64,000 nt of DNA from Ferroplasma acidiphilum (GTDB taxonomy: Archaea; Thermoplasmatota; Thermoplasmata; Thermoplasmatales; Thermoplasmataceae), in NCBI RefSeq assembly GCF_002078355.1, contig NZ_CP015363.1:124001-188000 (forward strand), written 5' to 3'. Position 1 is the first letter of the stretch. Every line of letters begins with the position of its first letter. Positions 51,365-59,757 of this stretch are shown here, piece after piece. The position numbers were made by a program, and so were the translations under genes. The notes beneath the pieces were generated by a model, which saw nothing but the letters and a program-made list of their open reading frames with translations, searched no databases and was not told where the DNA came from.

Positions 51365-51705
51365 AACGTCTATATAAACATTTCATCTTTTGCCATTATA
51401 ATGATATTCAGCATTATGAATAAAATCAATTGCTTGAATTATTATTACAATTTTATTTCCATCATTATTTCATATATCTGTATACATTTGCAGCATATGG
51501 AGCTAATTTCTTCCGGATCAAGCATTTCACAGAAAGAGGGCGTACGGCATAATCATGCTGCTAAATTAATATAATTACTGCAGGCAAGTAATGGCATAAA
51601 AACACCACCATTAACTCACTCATTAAAGACAATTTCCAGAATATATATTAGTTTTCCTTAGCACCTAATATATTTATTTAGGATTAACATACATATGAGA
51701 AGTAA
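51365..51705. other. Divergent intergenic region
   Basis: No gene is apparent in these 341 bases. The right end carries the haem O synthase promoter (TATA at 51667-51680, inside a CCTAA...TTAGG inverted repeat). A short GCAT/ATGC palindrome lies near 51540-51553. The left end is AT-rich DNA that should hold the promoter of the hypothetical/METTL5 pair. Confidence 0.4.
51667..51680 (+). promoter_or_regulatory. TATA box of the second haem O synthase
   Basis: AATATATTTATTTA lies 26-39 bases before the ATG at 51706, giving an expected leader of only a few bases. It is enclosed by a 5-bp inverted repeat (CCTAA / TTAGG), which may be a regulator site. Confidence 0.45.
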
Positions 51706-52599
51706 ATGTCCGGTAAAATAGCTTTATACATTGAATACTCCAAACCACGGGTATGGTGGCTTCTTGTTTTTATTGGCTTTGGTGGGGCTATACTGGCGAT
51801 TAATCATTTTTCATTAACAAATATATTGATGGTAATTGTTGCAATTGTTGCTATAACAGCAGGGTCTATGGGTGCTGAAGGCTTAACCAATTATATAGAC
51901 CTTGAAATGGATACGACAATGGAAAGAACCAGAAACAGGCCGCTTCCAAGTGGAAAGATCACCATGAAGGGGGCACTTATATTCGGTTATTCACTTGCCA
52001 TATTCTCTGTGTTAATCCTACTTGTATTTGGAAGGTTTATAGCATCACTTTTCATGGCAATTGGCATAGTAGATAATGTTTTTATTTACAGCTACCTTCT
52101 CAAGAAGATTTCATCATACAGTATCATATACGGGGGGTTTTCAGGAGCTTTTCCGGTACTTATAGGCTGGTATGCAGTGACATCCACTTTTTCCTGGCTT
52201 CCGTGGGTATTGTTCCTCCTGGTCATGTTCTGGATTCCGGTACATGTCTGGAGCCTCGCCTATAGATACAGGGAGGACTATAAAAAAGCTAATGTGCCTA
52301 TGTTCCCCGTTACCCACTCAGACAGGTCAACCGCTATTGCAATCTCATTTTCATCCCTGTTGCTGATAGTATTTTCACTGACACCATATTTTCTGGGGCT
52401 TTACAATCTGGTATATCTAATACCGGTTGCAATTCTATCGATTCCAATAATAATATTCTCATATAATTTTATAAAAAAACCTGATAGAAAGACATCTTTC
52501 CGGCTATTTGTCTATACTGCCCCCTATCTTACATTTGTATTTATTCTTGTTATAATATTGAATCTGTTGCGTGTATTAAATTTATTCCGTTTTTTCTGA
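51706..52599 (+). CDS. Protohaem IX farnesyltransferase (haem O synthase), copy 2
   Basis: A UbiA-superfamily membrane enzyme of 297 residues with about nine helices. The motif TNYIDLEMDTTMERTRNRPLPSGKI is canonical for haem O synthase, and FWIPVHVWSLAYRYREDYKKANVPMFPV is the second conserved loop. It is more canonical than the copy at 6279. A neighbouring oxidase is not present. The two copies may make different haem types or serve different oxidases; this is inference. Confidence 0.85.
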   Translation: MSGKIALYIEYSKPRVWWLLVFIGFGGAILAINHFSLTNILMVIVAIVAITAGSMGAEGLTNYIDLEMDTTMERTRNRPLPSGKITMKGALIFGYSLAIFSVLILLVFGRFIASLFMAIGIVDNVFIYSYLLKKISSYSIIYGGFSGAFPVLIGWYAVTSTFSWLPWVLFLLVMFWIPVHVWSLAYRYREDYKKANVPMFPVTHSDRSTAIAISFSSLLLIVFSLTPYFLGLYNLVYLIPVAILSIPIIIFSYNFIKKPDRKTSFRLFVYTAPYLTFVFILVIILNLLRVLNLFRFF

Positions 52600-52708
52600 T
52601 TGTGCTAATCAAAAAATTAATAATAAATGAATTACTTAATATAAAATCATAGAATACATATACAGTGGAATTCAATTGTATAATGCAAAATATGACAGAG
52701 GTAATTAA

Positions 52709-53287
52709 ATGGAACAGGTTAATGACATAGTATTTCCGGGCGACGTGATAGCAAAGGAGGAAGAATACCTCTCAGGTAGAAATACACAGGATATAGACGG
52801 AAATATCATAGCCACCGCTTTCGGAAAAGTATCAAGGGATGATAAATCACTTGTAATATCTGTTGATACACAAAAACAGGCAGTAGTTATAAGAAGATAT
52901 GATATTGTATATGGAAAAATAATAAAAATTCTTAACAAGGAAGCAGTAATACTGGTTTCTGGAGTTGATAAGGGAAAGGCAATAGTCCCTGTGGCCACAG
53001 AAGCAAGGCTCAAATTGCCGATTCCAAACAAAACAATGTATTCCCATATTGTTACACTTGGAGATATATTAAGGGCAAAAATAGTAAGCACAAGGCCACT
53101 TTATGCCACTATATTTGAATCCGGGCTTGGTGTACTTAAGGGCAGATGCACCGTATGCAGGAGTGAACTCATTGCAGATAACGGAAAACTGTATTGCAGA
53201 AATTGTGGTAGAATAGAGCAGAGGAAAATTGCCCAGGATTATGGCAATATAAATATATCAGGTGTTAATTATGAAAGAAGCCGATAA
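52709..53287 (+). CDS. csl4: Exosome RNA-binding subunit Csl4
   Basis: The 192-residue cap protein of the archaeal exosome has an N-terminal domain (VFPGDVIAKEEEYLSG), an S1 RNA-binding domain (about residues 60-140) and a C-terminal zinc ribbon (CTVCRSELIADNGKLYCRNCG). It links RNA and the DnaG partner to the hexameric ring. The other exosome genes are not here. A small coupled gene follows. Confidence 0.92.
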   Translation: MEQVNDIVFPGDVIAKEEEYLSGRNTQDIDGNIIATAFGKVSRDDKSLVISVDTQKQAVVIRRYDIVYGKIIKILNKEAVILVSGVDKGKAIVPVATEARLKLPIPNKTMYSHIVTLGDILRAKIVSTRPLYATIFESGLGVLKGRCTVCRSELIADNGKLYCRNCGRIEQRKIAQDYGNINISGVNYERSR

Positions 53288-53429
53288 AACAAAAAATGTT
53301 CAGGAGCTTTCAAGAGAAGTTAAAGACATGAGAAAGGAAATAGATAGTATGAAGGAGCTTCTGGGCGGATTGATAAAGGTCATGATGGATCATGATGACC
53401 AGTTTAGCGACGAGGATGAATATAATTAG
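53271..53429 (+). CDS. Small acidic coiled-coil protein, 52 residues
   Basis: The gene starts 17 bases before the csl4 stop and ends with TAG, whose last G begins the GGTGAA site of the following Sm-like gene. Its product has a charged heptad-like helix (NVQELSREVKDMRKEIDSMKELLGG) and ends in an acidic tail (DDQFSDEDEYN). I do not recognise the family. Tight coupling between two RNA-metabolism genes suggests a real gene with a related role. Confidence 0.75.
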   Translation: MKEADKTKNVQELSREVKDMRKEIDSMKELLGGLIKVMMDHDDQFSDEDEYN

Positions 53430-53438
53430 GTGAATAAA

Positions 53439-53654
53439 ATGGCAACATTACCGATGAAAATGCTTGAAGAAAATTTAAATAAAAAAGTTACGCTCTTATT
53501 GAAGGACAACAGGTCACTTGTAGGGATACTTGCAGGGTATGATGAGTACATGAATATGACTCTGGATGATGCAGAGGAAAATGGTGAAGTCCAGAGAAAA
53601 ATTGGAAAAGTCATTATACGTGGAAGCAACGTGGTAAGAATTACCACAAAATAA
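53439..53654 (+). CDS. Sm-like archaeal RNA-binding protein, copy 2
   Basis: The 71-residue Sm fold shows LLKDNRSLVGILAGYDEYMNMTLDDAEE and VIIRGSNVVRI, the two Sm motifs. The ATG at 53439 follows AGGTGA; a GTG at 53430 is less likely. It is the last gene of csl4-small protein-Sm. The other copy lies at 26219 with eL37. Confidence 0.92.
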   Translation: MATLPMKMLEENLNKKVTLLLKDNRSLVGILAGYDEYMNMTLDDAEENGEVQRKIGKVIIRGSNVVRITTK

Positions 53655-53660
53655 TTTCTA

Positions 53661-53672
53661 AAGTATATATAA
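53661..53672 (+). promoter_or_regulatory. TATA box of arcS
   Basis: AAGTATATATAA is centred about 26 bases before the arcS ATG at 53692, which again suggests a leaderless transcript separate from the Sm-like gene. Confidence 0.5.
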
Positions 53673-53691
53673 TCTGTTTTAATAACACCCT

Positions 53692-55266
53692 ATGTCTGAA
53701 AAGATAAACGATAAGCAATATGTAATGGGATTTACATGGGCAGGGTACAGAAATGGCAGAAGATTCCCACTTTTAATTAACACATTTTCAAATGATTATA
53801 AAAACGATAAGGACAGTATAGAAATTCTCGGAGAGAAATTTTCCAGGAAGATATATTACCCCTCTTTCCTCGGCGGTGAAAAAGTTATCGAAGGAAATGA
53901 AATGGTTATAATATACAATGGCCTGGAACTTATACAGAGGCCAGCCCGCCTTATTGCATTTATAATGGAATTAAGGAAGAAATATGGGTTTAAAAAAATG
54001 TTTTATCTACAGGGAATTTCTGACCCCTACCTCCTGCCTGTACTCTCATATCTAGGAATCAATATTTTTGATGACCTGTATATAAGGAAAGAAAGCCAGG
54101 AGAATTTAAAATATACTGTTGCCGGTAAAACAAAGGTTGATTATAATCCGCTGGAAGAAAATATAAAATTCGCTGAATCCATCCTGGACTCAATTTTTCT
54201 GGCTACCAGAGATGGCACATTGCGTGAAATTGTTGAAAAAATTGCAATATCAGGGAAAGCCCTTGAAATTTTAAGAATAGCAGATACAAAATATTATAAT
54301 GAGTTTTCCCAGGTATTTCCTTCAAGGACCCCATATATCCAGGCTAATTCAATCGAATCATTAAACAGGCCTGATATAGCTTATTACAGGAATAAAATAG
54401 CAGAATATACAAAACCGGAACACAGGAACATTGCACTTCTGCTCCCCTGCTCAGCAAAAAAGCCATATTCAGATTCAAAAACCCATAAAAAAATACTTGC
54501 AGGCATCTGGCAATATAGAAGATATCTCCATGAGCTGATAGTAACATCACCTGTCGGGCTTGTACCACGTGAACTGGAAAATGGGTATCCTGCCAGATTT
54601 TATGATATTCCGGTAATCGGCACATGGTATGAGGATGAAAAAGTCATGATGAAAAACCTCATTTCCAGTTATATGAAGAAAAATAATTATTCAGAAATAA
54701 TAGCATACATACCGGAAGACCTGGATTTTATCCGGGAATCACTTCCGGAAAACTCAAAGATAATAGAGGGAAGGGTTACTGATGATGGCAACATTGCGAA
54801 ACTGGCATCCGTTTTAAAGGATACAATAACGGGTGATAGTGAGTATGCAAAGAAGCTGGACGATTACCGGGCAATATTGAGATTTCAGTTTGGTGAATGG
54901 ATCATGCCATACCTTTCCAAGATAAAGCTGATAAATAGCTTTCATCAGGATATGCTTGTTGAAGATGGCAAAATACTTTTTGTGTATAACGAATCTATTG
55001 GCCGTTTTTCAATTACCCATGAATCGGGCAAATTTTTCATGGAGAACAATAAGTTTAATGTTTCAATTGAAGATTTTAACCCCACATCCAGTGTATACGC
55101 TATGGGAATACGCGACGCCACCACGGACATAAAGGCCTTCGATGAGGTGGTAATGACATATGGAAATGAATTGCGTGGCACCGGCACAGCATTAATGCCA
55201 TCCAGGGCTATGGTAGATATGGATCATGGAGCTGCTGTAAAGGTCAGGTCAGGAGTTAAAAAGTAA
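53692..55266 (+). CDS. arcS: Archaeosine synthase ArcS (TgtA2)
   Basis: The 524-residue protein turns preQ0-modified G15 of tRNA into archaeosine. It resembles the guanine transglycosylase family without its nucleophile and shows the ArcS motif LLPCSAKKPYSDSKTH near residue 250. It ends in a PUA RNA-binding domain (GRGTGTALMPSRAMVDMDHGAAVKVR-like). A TATA box at 53661-53672 is at leaderless distance. Confidence 0.88.
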   Translation: MSEKINDKQYVMGFTWAGYRNGRRFPLLINTFSNDYKNDKDSIEILGEKFSRKIYYPSFLGGEKVIEGNEMVIIYNGLELIQRPARLIAFIMELRKKYGFKKMFYLQGISDPYLLPVLSYLGINIFDDLYIRKESQENLKYTVAGKTKVDYNPLEENIKFAESILDSIFLATRDGTLREIVEKIAISGKALEILRIADTKYYNEFSQVFPSRTPYIQANSIESLNRPDIAYYRNKIAEYTKPEHRNIALLLPCSAKKPYSDSKTHKKILAGIWQYRRYLHELIVTSPVGLVPRELENGYPARFYDIPVIGTWYEDEKVMMKNLISSYMKKNNYSEIIAYIPEDLDFIRESLPENSKIIEGRVTDDGNIAKLASVLKDTITGDSEYAKKLDDYRAILRFQFGEWIMPYLSKIKLINSFHQDMLVEDGKILFVYNESIGRFSITHESGKFFMENNKFNVSIEDFNPTSSVYAMGIRDATTDIKAFDEVVMTYGNELRGTGTALMPSRAMVDMDHGAAVKVRSGVKK

Positions 55267-55313
55267 TATTTATTCTTAATAAAGGATTATTAATAATATT
55301 GAAATTATCCCCT

Positions 55314-56564
55314 ATGAGTATTCTGATCAGGAATGGAACAATAATCACTGAAAACGACAACAGAGATATACTGCACGCCAACATACTTGTAGATGGCAAT
55401 AAAATAACATATATTGGCAGTGAAGAGCTTCCACATGACAATGAAATAGATGCCACCGGCAAAGTTATCCTGCCCGGGTTCATAAATACTCACACACATG
55501 TGGGGATGAGTGGATTTAAGGGTTTGCTTGATGATATGGTTCTTTCCGAATTTCTTGATAAAACATCAAAACTTGATTCACAGAGGACAGAAGAAGGAAT
55601 ATACAACTCAAGCCTGCTGGGCATGAATGAAATGATCAACTCCGGAATAACCTCATTTGTTGATTTATATTATTCTGAGGATGTAATTGAAAAAGCAGTA
55701 GAAAAAACCGGAATGCGCGGCTTTCTTGCCTGGGCAACGCTTGATCAGGAGTTTACCACCCAGAAAGGAGACCCCGTTAAAAATGCAGAATCTTTCATAA
55801 AGAAAAAGCATCCTGACACAGTTACCCCTATGGCAGGAATTCAGGGCATATATGTTTCATCAGATGAGAACTATTTCAGGGTGAAAGAACTTTCTGAAAA
55901 GTACAATGTTATGGTGCACACACACCTTTCAGAAACCAGAAAGGAGGTATATGATTTTGTAAAAACCCATAATGAGCGGCCTGTAGAGCATCTGGGTTCC
56001 ATAGGTTTCCTGTCTGATAAGCTCATTGCTGCACACTGTGTATGGATTACATTAAACGAAATTAAACTGCTTTCAAAATATAATACATCTGTTTCATGGA
56101 ATTCTATAAGCAATGCCAAACTGGCATCCGGCGGAATAGCACCTGTTCCTGAATTGCTTTCCAACAGCGTTAATATCTCTCTTGGTACAGATAGTTCAGG
56201 AAGCAATAACTCATTAAACATGTTCGAAGAAATGAAATATTCAGCAATATCAATTAACAATGACCGGTGGTCAGCTGATACGGTAAAATCACAGCAGATA
56301 CTGGATATGGCAACCAGGAACGCAGGCATGGCATTGCACGCACCAATCGGAATAATAAAAGAAGGATACCTTGCAGACCTTATTGTGCTTGATATGGAGC
56401 AATACAATACAATGCCATATACAGATTCTAACATAGTGAATAACATTGTATTTTCGGCAAATTCCGGGAATGTGGAACAGGTAATGGTAAACGGAAAAAT
56501 AATCATGAAGAAGGATTCTAGCAAAACAGGAGTGTCTTTTTTCAGTGGATTAAATTATTTATAA
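55314..56564 (+). CDS. MTA/SAH/5'-deoxyadenosine deaminase-like amidohydrolase
   Basis: The 416-residue metal-dependent deaminase has the PGFINTHTHVGMSGFKG metal motif, HTHLSETRKEVYDF, AAHCVWITLNEI and the GTDSSGSNNSLNMFEEM Asp motif. This set marks the archaeal MtaD/DadD group, which deaminates methylthioadenosine, S-adenosylhomocysteine or 5'-deoxyadenosine. The window's mtnA would act in the same kind of salvage. ATG 55314 is preferred to TTG 55299. Confidence 0.88.
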   Translation: MSILIRNGTIITENDNRDILHANILVDGNKITYIGSEELPHDNEIDATGKVILPGFINTHTHVGMSGFKGLLDDMVLSEFLDKTSKLDSQRTEEGIYNSSLLGMNEMINSGITSFVDLYYSEDVIEKAVEKTGMRGFLAWATLDQEFTTQKGDPVKNAESFIKKKHPDTVTPMAGIQGIYVSSDENYFRVKELSEKYNVMVHTHLSETRKEVYDFVKTHNERPVEHLGSIGFLSDKLIAAHCVWITLNEIKLLSKYNTSVSWNSISNAKLASGGIAPVPELLSNSVNISLGTDSSGSNNSLNMFEEMKYSAISINNDRWSADTVKSQQILDMATRNAGMALHAPIGIIKEGYLADLIVLDMEQYNTMPYTDSNIVNNIVFSANSGNVEQVMVNGKIIMKKDSSKTGVSFFSGLNYL

Positions 56565-56824
56565 TTCCGGTCATACGGAACTATTTTCAAAATCTTAAAA
56601 GTATATAGAACCCTGCAAAGCAGGCCAGTTATTTATACTATTTACCTGCATTAATTGTAAATATATAACGGGTGGTGATGAAAACCCTATTATCTACCAA
56701 ATAAAACACATGAGGCGCAGCTTTTAATTCTTTCTACTTTATTTCCATATCAGAATGCAATGCTAAATAACCATATGGATATAAAAATATATAAAGGCTT
56801 AAAATATTAACCAAAGGATAAGAT
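56565..56824. other. Intergenic region with possible small RNA
   Basis: No protein gene is seen. Two TATA-like stretches (about 56597-56608 and 56659-56668) precede structured pieces: a perfect CCTGC-AAA-GCAGG hairpin at 56612-56624, and a GGGT...ACCC stem enclosing a GTGATGA C-box-like motif near 56675. A clear D box (CTGA) is not visible. The last 60 bases hold the aIF5A promoter (TATA at about 56785-56795). Confidence 0.4.
56612..56624 (+). repeat. Short perfect hairpin
   Basis: CCTGC and GCAGG pair over a 3-base loop. It lies just after a TATA-like stretch and 31 bases beyond the end of the deaminase gene. It could be an RNA terminator-like end or part of a small RNA. Confidence 0.4.
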
Positions 56825-57214
56825 ATGAGCTGGACAGAAGCTGAAGTTAGGGAATTAAAAGTAGGAAGATACATGTTAATAGATGATTCACCCTGTAAAA
56901 TAGTTGATATTACAATGTCAAAACCAGGTAAACACGGTGAAGCAAAAGGGCGAATTGTCGCCATAGGAGTATTTGATGGGCAGAAGCACAGTGTTGTTTA
57001 CCCAGTGAAACATAAAATCAAGGTTCCTATAATAGTTAAAAAGAATGCACAGATACTTTCTATTGCAAATAATGAAGCACAGATGATGGATTCTGAAAGT
57101 TTTGAAACATTTATTTTGCCAATAGAGCCAGAAGATCAGGATAAATTAAAACCGGGAATGGAGGTGCCATATTGGGAAGCTATGGGAAAAAGGAAAATAA
57201 TGCTGCAGAATTAA
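56825..57214 (+). CDS. Translation factor aIF5A (hypusine-containing)
   Basis: The 129-residue protein has the hypusine loop [12 protein letters not shown], where the middle Lys is modified by deoxyhypusine synthase (gene at 49262), then an OB fold. It frees ribosomes stalled at proline-rich or other difficult peptides. A TATA box at about 56785-56795 allows only a short leader. Its stop overlaps the agmatinase start (TAATG). Confidence 0.95.
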   Translation: MSWTEAEVRELKVGRYMLIDDSPCKIVDITMSKPGKHGEAKGRIVAIGVFDGQKHSVVYPVKHKIKVPIIVKKNAQILSIANNEAQMMDSESFETFILPIEPEDQDKLKPGMEVPYWEAMGKRKIMLQN

Positions 57215-58077
57215 TGTCGCAGTTTTCCAATCTAAAAATTGCTGACGCGCTGGCCAGCTATGAAGATGCAGATTATGTGATATTCGGGGCCCCATTCGAT
57301 AATACGTCCAGTTACAGGAGAGGTTCCAGGCTGGCACCCAATTCCATACGGGCTGCCTATGATAATCTCGAATCATATGAGGTAAATTATGGTATAAACC
57401 TTCTCGATGCAAAAATATGTGACCTTGGGGACCTCCCGGTTTATGAGGATGTTGATTATATACTCAGTGAGATTGAAACGGCCACTGCTACAATATTCCA
57501 CGACAAGAAAATACCGGTAATGCTTGGTGGTGAGCACTCCCTTACAGTAGGTGCACTGCGCAACCTTAAAGATATTACAATGGTAATTATTGACGCCCAT
57601 TCTGATTTCAGGGATTCATATATGGGCAATAAGAATAACCATGCATGTGTTACAAGAAGGGCTCTTGAACTCCTGGGTAAAAACAAAATAATCTCAATAG
57701 GGACAAGGTCAACATCATACGAGGAAATAGCTTCAGGAGAATATGAAAATGTTAGATTCATCTCAGCAAATGAGGTCCGTGCATCAGGCATAGATGAAGT
57801 TATAAGCGAAGTTATGGAAAAAACATCGGATAGGGTTTATTTCTCCATTGATATGGATGGTTTCGACCCGGCATATGCACCTGGCGTTGGAACTCCAGAG
57901 CCATACGGGCTTACATCATATGATGTTCGCAGCATATTAACATCAATATCAGATAGAATAATTGGTTTTGATATAAATGAAATGACGCCACTATACGATA
58001 ATGGCAATACATCAATGCTTGCTGCAAAATTAATTCAGGATTTTATAGCGAGCCGTGAAAAGGCTCTAAAAAAATAA
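57214..58077 (+). CDS. speB: Agmatinase-like ureohydrolase
   Basis: The 287-residue manganese enzyme of the arginase family splits agmatine into putrescine and urea. The metal motifs are visible: LGGEHSLTVG, IDAHSDFRDSY and SIDMDGFDPAYAPGVGTPEP. I chose the ATG at 57214, which overlaps the aIF5A stop (TAATG); an in-frame TTG at 57172 is an alternative. Putrescine leads to the spermidine used to modify aIF5A. Confidence 0.92.
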   Translation: MSQFSNLKIADALASYEDADYVIFGAPFDNTSSYRRGSRLAPNSIRAAYDNLESYEVNYGINLLDAKICDLGDLPVYEDVDYILSEIETATATIFHDKKIPVMLGGEHSLTVGALRNLKDITMVIIDAHSDFRDSYMGNKNNHACVTRRALELLGKNKIISIGTRSTSYEEIASGEYENVRFISANEVRASGIDEVISEVMEKTSDRVYFSIDMDGFDPAYAPGVGTPEPYGLTSYDVRSILTSISDRIIGFDINEMTPLYDNGNTSMLAAKLIQDFIASREKALKK

Positions 58078-58079
58078 AT

Positions 58080-58610
58080 TTATAATCCCATTTTTGAAGT
58101 TATTTCTTTTCCCTTTGTTATTATTACCTTGCATGGTGTAGGCAATTTTATGGAAGCTTTCTTTAAAGCATCTTTCATGGTTTTAGCGCTGGCTCTGTCT
58201 ACCTTCCCAACCATAATAATTTCTCCAATATGGACTCTTGCGGCTGTTCCTACCGGTTTTCCAAAAGCCATTCTCATACCACTGGATATCCTATCAGCAC
58301 CTGCTCCGGTAGCCATTTTATGTTCACGGATTACCTGGTGCGGGTACACGCGTATATGAAGGAAATAATTTCCAGCTCCCACGTTTTCAAGTAATTTCCT
58401 GTTAATAGAAATTCTTGCAGCTTCCAGGGCTGTATGCCTTATCTGGCACGCTTCTTCTGCTACTAATTGCATTTCAATTTCAAATTCCCTTTTCTGGTTA
58501 CCCTGTACGAATGTGGTAATCTTGGGGTAAGGAACCCCGCCCATAAACTCCTTTCTCGTATATGCTGGGCCTGAAATCTTTGAATACATTCTTGCTGGTT
58601 TAGTTACCAT
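58080..58610 (-). CDS. rpl10e: Large-subunit ribosomal protein uL16 (L10e)
   Basis: The 176-residue protein is the archaeal/eukaryotic form of L16, placed next to the peptidyl transferase centre and 5S rRNA. It has PARMYSKISGPAYTRKEFMGGVPYPKI, the HIRVYPHQVIREHKMATGAGADRISSGMRMAFGK block and the GKVDRASAKTMKDALKKA end. It stands alone, converging with agmatinase. Confidence 0.95.
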   Translation of the reverse strand: MVTKPARMYSKISGPAYTRKEFMGGVPYPKITTFVQGNQKREFEIEMQLVAEEACQIRHTALEAARISINRKLLENVGAGNYFLHIRVYPHQVIREHKMATGAGADRISSGMRMAFGKPVGTAARVHIGEIIMVGKVDRASAKTMKDALKKASIKLPTPCKVIITKGKEITSKMGL

Positions 58611-58724
58611 AATAATCTATTCATGAATTCATGCGCGTATAAAAACATTTACGAAAATATCCGGTAAAAAATTTTATAGCTCCATCCAGGAATTCAAAAA
58701 AATATTGCTATTTGATTATTAAAC

Positions 58725-58732
58725 TAAAGTAA
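58725..58732. repeat. Target-site duplication, left copy (TAAAGTAA)
   Basis: The same 8 bases occur at 59732-59739 on the other side of the element. They arise by staggered cutting on insertion. Confidence 0.8.
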
Positions 58733-59731
58733 TAGGGCGTCTCACATTTTAACAATTGACGATTTTCATTATCTCCCTCGGTTTTTCTCCCAGTTCCATG
58801 TTTGATATTATCATGAGATTGTATGCAATTGTTTTCAGGCCTATTGCAGTATCATAATCCCTGTTCACAGTGTACCAGATATTCTCACACTTCAGTATTT
58901 CTTCAAGTATGCTGAAGGTACGCTCTATTTCCCATCTAAGAGGATACATTGAAGCATATTCTTTTCTCATGTCAATGCCTATTTTCCTGTTTAATGGCAA
59001 CCTATTATCTACTATCCCTCTTCTCCTATTGGTATCAATTACAGGTAGAGCATGTGTATTTTCAAATATATAATCGTATATGTCAGATGCATCATAAGCT
59101 GAATCTGCAAGAACATATGAGAAATCTCTAACAGAATCCACCATATCATGCGACACATGGGAATCATGCATATTTCCCTTTGTTACCATCCATTCCATTA
59201 TAATGAGGGAATCAACATCAATTGCCATATGGCATTTTCTACCATATGACCATCCCTTTGTTGTCTTTGACCATCCTGATACTGGATCTTTGTAATTATT
59301 CCATGCCTTTCTTCTCATTGCTGTTGAATGCTTGCATGTATGTATTATAAAGGAATCTATTGCAGCTATTGATTCTATTGAATAAAGATAGGTAATTTCG
59401 TTGTTTACTGCATGGAGGTCTATCATTCTGGCTCTCCTTGAAAGTGTCTGGAAGCTTGGTATCTCGTTAAGGCCAGCCATTCTTATATATTCCTCATGGT
59501 TGGTGAGGAATATTCTGGCTGATCTATAAGATATATTGAAAATCTGTAAAACTATCAGCACCTTCAATATCTGTCTATCTGTGTACTTTCTTTTCCTGTC
59601 ATCAGGCGAAACAATATTATCTATGATTTCCATAATCAATGGGATTTGCTGTGAGGGCATATCCCATTATTGTTTTTTTGTTAATAATGTTCGACATCTG
59701 TCTGATATTTTATGAAATGTGAGACACCCTA
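58733..59731 (-). mobile_element. IS5/IS4-like insertion sequence, 999 bp
   Basis: The element holds one transposase gene flanked by inverted repeats: TAGGGCGTCTCACATTT at the left and TAGGGTGTCTCACATTT (minus strand) at the right, one mismatch in 17. It is bordered by a perfect 8-bp direct repeat TAAAGTAA (58725-58732 and 59732-59739). A 6-bp reading with one more terminal base is possible. An 8-bp duplication is known for the ISH1 branch of IS5. The perfect copy suggests recent movement. Confidence 0.9.
58749..59660 (-). CDS. DDE transposase, IS5-like
   Basis: The 303-residue transposase has the DDE triad in family-typical places: Asp in IAAIDSFIIH, Asp in YVLADSAYDASD and Glu in RWEIERTFSILEE (the YREK-type region). 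An N-terminal region with DRQILKVLIVLQIF suits DNA binding. The frame is intact, so the element may be active. The ATG lies about 55 bases inside the right inverted repeat. Confidence 0.9.
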   Translation of the reverse strand: MPSQQIPLIMEIIDNIVSPDDRKRKYTDRQILKVLIVLQIFNISYRSARIFLTNHEEYIRMAGLNEIPSFQTLSRRARMIDLHAVNNEITYLYSIESIAAIDSFIIHTCKHSTAMRRKAWNNYKDPVSGWSKTTKGWSYGRKCHMAIDVDSLIIMEWMVTKGNMHDSHVSHDMVDSVRDFSYVLADSAYDASDIYDYIFENTHALPVIDTNRRRGIVDNRLPLNRKIGIDMRKEYASMYPLRWEIERTFSILEEILKCENIWYTVNRDYDTAIGLKTIAYNLMIISNMELGEKPREIMKIVNC

Positions 59732-59739
59732 TAAAGTAA
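59732..59739. repeat. Target-site duplication, right copy (TAAAGTAA)
   Basis: Identical to 58725-58732. Joining the flanks without the element restores an intergenic region between uL16 and the permease, so no gene was broken. Confidence 0.8.
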
Positions 59740-59757
59740 TTTATCCAGTGGCAGTTA

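Noticed and set aside
55871-56524. 217-residue minus-strand open frame in the deaminase gene
   Set aside because: Antisense to a complete amidohydrolase with all motifs; no start signal.
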